A stretch of DNA of 64,000 bases. Origin: Mesostigma viride. Taxonomy: Eukaryota; Streptophyta; Mesostigmatophyceae; Mesostigmatales; Mesostigmataceae. The notes beneath the pieces are model-generated. The model was not told the DNA's origin and searched no databases. It saw only the letters and a list, made by a program, of their open reading frames with translations. The first letter of the stretch is position 1. Each line of letters starts with the position of its first letter. Location of the stretch: positions 999,728 to 1,063,727 of the forward strand of contig RPFO01000645.1 in assembly GCA_009746045.1 (NCBI GenBank), in the 5' to 3' direction. This document shows positions 61,955-64,000 of the stretch, piece by piece. The translations under genes were made by a program, and so were the position numbers.

Positions 61955-64000
61955 TTAATAAGGCGCGCCCTGCGACCAAGGTAGCCAGTGTACTGTAGAT
62001 ATATCGTCATCCGGCATAAGTGTAAAGACCTGGTTCATGCCCATGAGTGCATGGAAGACTTCCAGTGGGCTGGGGGTGTCATTGTTAGGGCCCGGGTCCC
62101 ATACTTTGTGTTGTTCCGTCGCCAGGAGCCAGTAACGACGCATAGCCAGGTTCCAAGAGGAGATAAACCGGCGGACCACGGCACCTCTCGTGTACGCGGC
62201 ACGTAACGTGAATACGGTCTCGTTGCGAACTTGCCATATGGTGTGAAGCATCGTCGTGCGTAGCCATATCCATGCCATCTGGTTGGCTGTGAGGCTCGCG
62301 TCCCGTAATCCCGTGATGCCGAAAATAACCGTAGATAGTGTGACGGTGGTGGGGGGAGCTGTAATAGCCATCCACTTGGCCCATATACCCAGCAGCCATT
62401 GCCAAACCCCTGCGAGTTGGCAGTCCAGAAATCTGTGCTCAATTGTTTCATCTGGAAAGTTGCATAAGCACGCCGCCGCGTGGGAGTACCGGTGGTGCAG
62501 TTGGGAATTGACCCCGATGGCCCGATGCATAAGCAGGTGCTGGACGTCGGTGGCCCGTTTGTCAACCAATGGGTGATCAACTGCCAAGGTAATGTTCTTG
62601 ATCCAGGTGTAGCCCGGCCACTCGGGGTGCCAGCGCAGGCGACCCGGGTGCATCCTATGATTTTTATGTAGAAGTAGCCGGTATCCCCAGTCTGCCGTGT
62701 ACTCGAAAAGGCACTTCGTCATGGGGTGCCGCCAGATGTGAGGACCCACCCAAATTCTAGCGGGTCTAGAGCAAGCGTGTCCAGTCGCCCCTTGCCAACA
62801 TGTAGCCATGTGGTGTCGCGTATCACTGTGGTGGGGTCCAGGGGTAACATGCACGCCTGTGACAGTGACCACGGGACCACTCGAATGCGGTGACATTGAA
62901 ATGCTGGAATGTAGGCGTACGATGTAATCAATTTGCCGAGAAGTCCTTGACCGTCGGTGTCTCCTGGAGCAATTGTATGGTAACGCCCGTCGACGCGACC
63001 GCAACGATGCAGCCCTTATGTATGGACGTGTCGCGATCCGGGTAATAGCTCACCCATTCCCCGATTGTAGGGGTTTGCGCGGGGTTGTCATGAGGGTATG
63101 CCATCCTGCGGGAATTGCTTGTAGAAGGTTGTCCCAAGCTGGTCGGCTGGGCATGTTTGCGATCCACGCGCTGATTTCCGTGTATGTTAGGAGGCGATAT
63201 CGGTCACCGTCAGCCGCGTATAAATCGATGATTCGCGTAACCGGCGGGTGGCCGTCAAAAAGCCCTCATATGGGTTGCGGCCGCTTAAAACACCAAACAC
63301 ATTATGCTCACTATCGCGCAGCAAATCATTGAAATATAATGGTTGGCGTGCCACCTCTTCCCGCGTGGTAGGGTGAGCAATTCTGTCCGGTTTTAGGTTC
63401 TTATAACCTTTCCACATACGTGCCCAGTACCATGATAAGCCTTTGTACGAAGTGAGCGCACATGTAAGTATTGCTGCCCCCAAGTGCCATGATGTACCAT
63501 TGTGTGGGTATAGGTTGTGGCGAAAGCTTCTTGTGCCAACATACAACCAGGGTGTGCGTTTACGCCTATGAAAGCGGTTAGGATCTGTTTGGTGTACACT
63601 GACCATAAGCGCCACTCCATATTATGTAAGCCCAAGCCTCCTTGAACCCATGGCATATAGGACATGTCCCGATCGATCCATCCCGGCACCGTGTGTGTTA
63701 TGATACCCTGCTGTTTCCAAACAAAATTGCTGCCGATTCGTTGGATGATCTTGGTGGTGTACTCGTTAGGTGGGTGACCTTGGCAGTAGTAGAGCACTTT
63801 GGAGAATAACATTTGGTTGGTGAGGAGGACCCTGCCCCGTAGGCTGAGACGGGGAACCGCTGCCCATCTTGATGCCGCTTGGAGCATGCCTGTGAGTTTG
63901 CCACTGTGTGTTGTGTTGTCATACAAAAAGGTGGGGTGTTCAGCAAGACGTCCATCCATAGTGCAGCCGATAGGGCAGTTGTGTAATAGGTGGTGACCGT
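61955..64000 (-). pseudogene. LINE ORF2, post-RT and zinc-knuckle region, frameshifted, partial
   Basis: Minus-strand pieces in order: RLSLRGRVLLTNQMLFSKVL, then GGLGLHNMEWRLWSVYTKQI; after a shift near 63.43 kb MWKGYKNLKPDRIAHPTTRE; further shifts near 63.18 and 62.98 kb; then a long frame to 61955. The last contains CLCNFPDETIEHRFLDC, the CxC...H...C pattern of the zf-RVT domain after LINE reverse transcriptase. The catalytic RT itself would lie beyond the right edge. At least three frameshifts make this copy inactive. Confidence 0.75.

Overview
The window looks like nuclear DNA of a plant-lineage eukaryote, most likely a green alga. Three intact genes support this. They have GT-AG introns that often end in gcag, plant-like protein sequences (a COA5/PET191 beginning MSKSC and containing YFACKRGQ, and an FHA protein with a plastid-type leader), and no bacterial gene layout. 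Most of the rest is transposable elements and tandem repeats. The species cannot be named from the sequence.

Layout. (1) 1-16.6 kb is an unusual accessory block. At the left edge, on the minus strand, lies a transposase-like gene with DWAENY, SDN..QFKSR and HGKGEVDG signatures. A plus-strand, multi-exon, low-complexity-rich gene of unknown function runs from 8.06 to 16.57 kb. Both have reading-frame breaks. About 22 copies of a perfect or near-perfect 22-nt palindrome (half-site GGGTCTMGCTG) lie mostly in introns and between genes here, and I see none elsewhere in the window. Between the two genes is a 30-bp minisatellite split by a 930-bp nested foldback element with its own target duplication. 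(2) 16.8-32.2 kb is a graveyard of non-LTR retrotransposons: ORF1-only copies, pieces carrying a restriction-like endonuclease motif, and 3' ends with microsatellite tails. It also holds a GT-rich tract and a second foldback element. (3) 32.3-33.4 kb is a two-exon gene for a plastid-type FHA-domain protein. (4) 34-37.6 kb has more LINE copies, including two head-to-head ORF1 copies. (5) 38.0-47.9 kb (minus) is one large gene: an N-terminal NT-C2 domain followed by more than 1,600 residues of coiled coil. (6) 48.8-51.5 kb (plus) is COA5/PET191 in three exons. Its second intron, about 2.4 kb, is filled with heptanucleotide arrays and two copies of a 679-bp element with inverted ends. (7) 52-59.2 kb is nested LINE debris, a 1.77-kb element flanked by CTAG duplications, and a 473-bp (ATCC)n array at a LINE 3' end. 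(8) 59.5-61.0 kb (minus) has probable exons, the last resembling the C-terminus of O-GlcNAc transferase. (9) 61.95-64 kb (minus) is a frameshifted LINE ORF2 that continues past the right edge.

The three intact host genes encode unrelated functions (cytochrome oxidase assembly, plastid phosphopeptide-type recognition, and a membrane- or cytoskeleton-linked coiled coil) and do not form a pathway. The divergent NT-C2/coiled-coil and COA5 genes start about 0.9 kb apart and may share a promoter region. The most novel signals are the palindrome family tied to phase-0 introns at 1-16 kb, and the two foldback elements that share AGTT...AACT ends and short target duplications.
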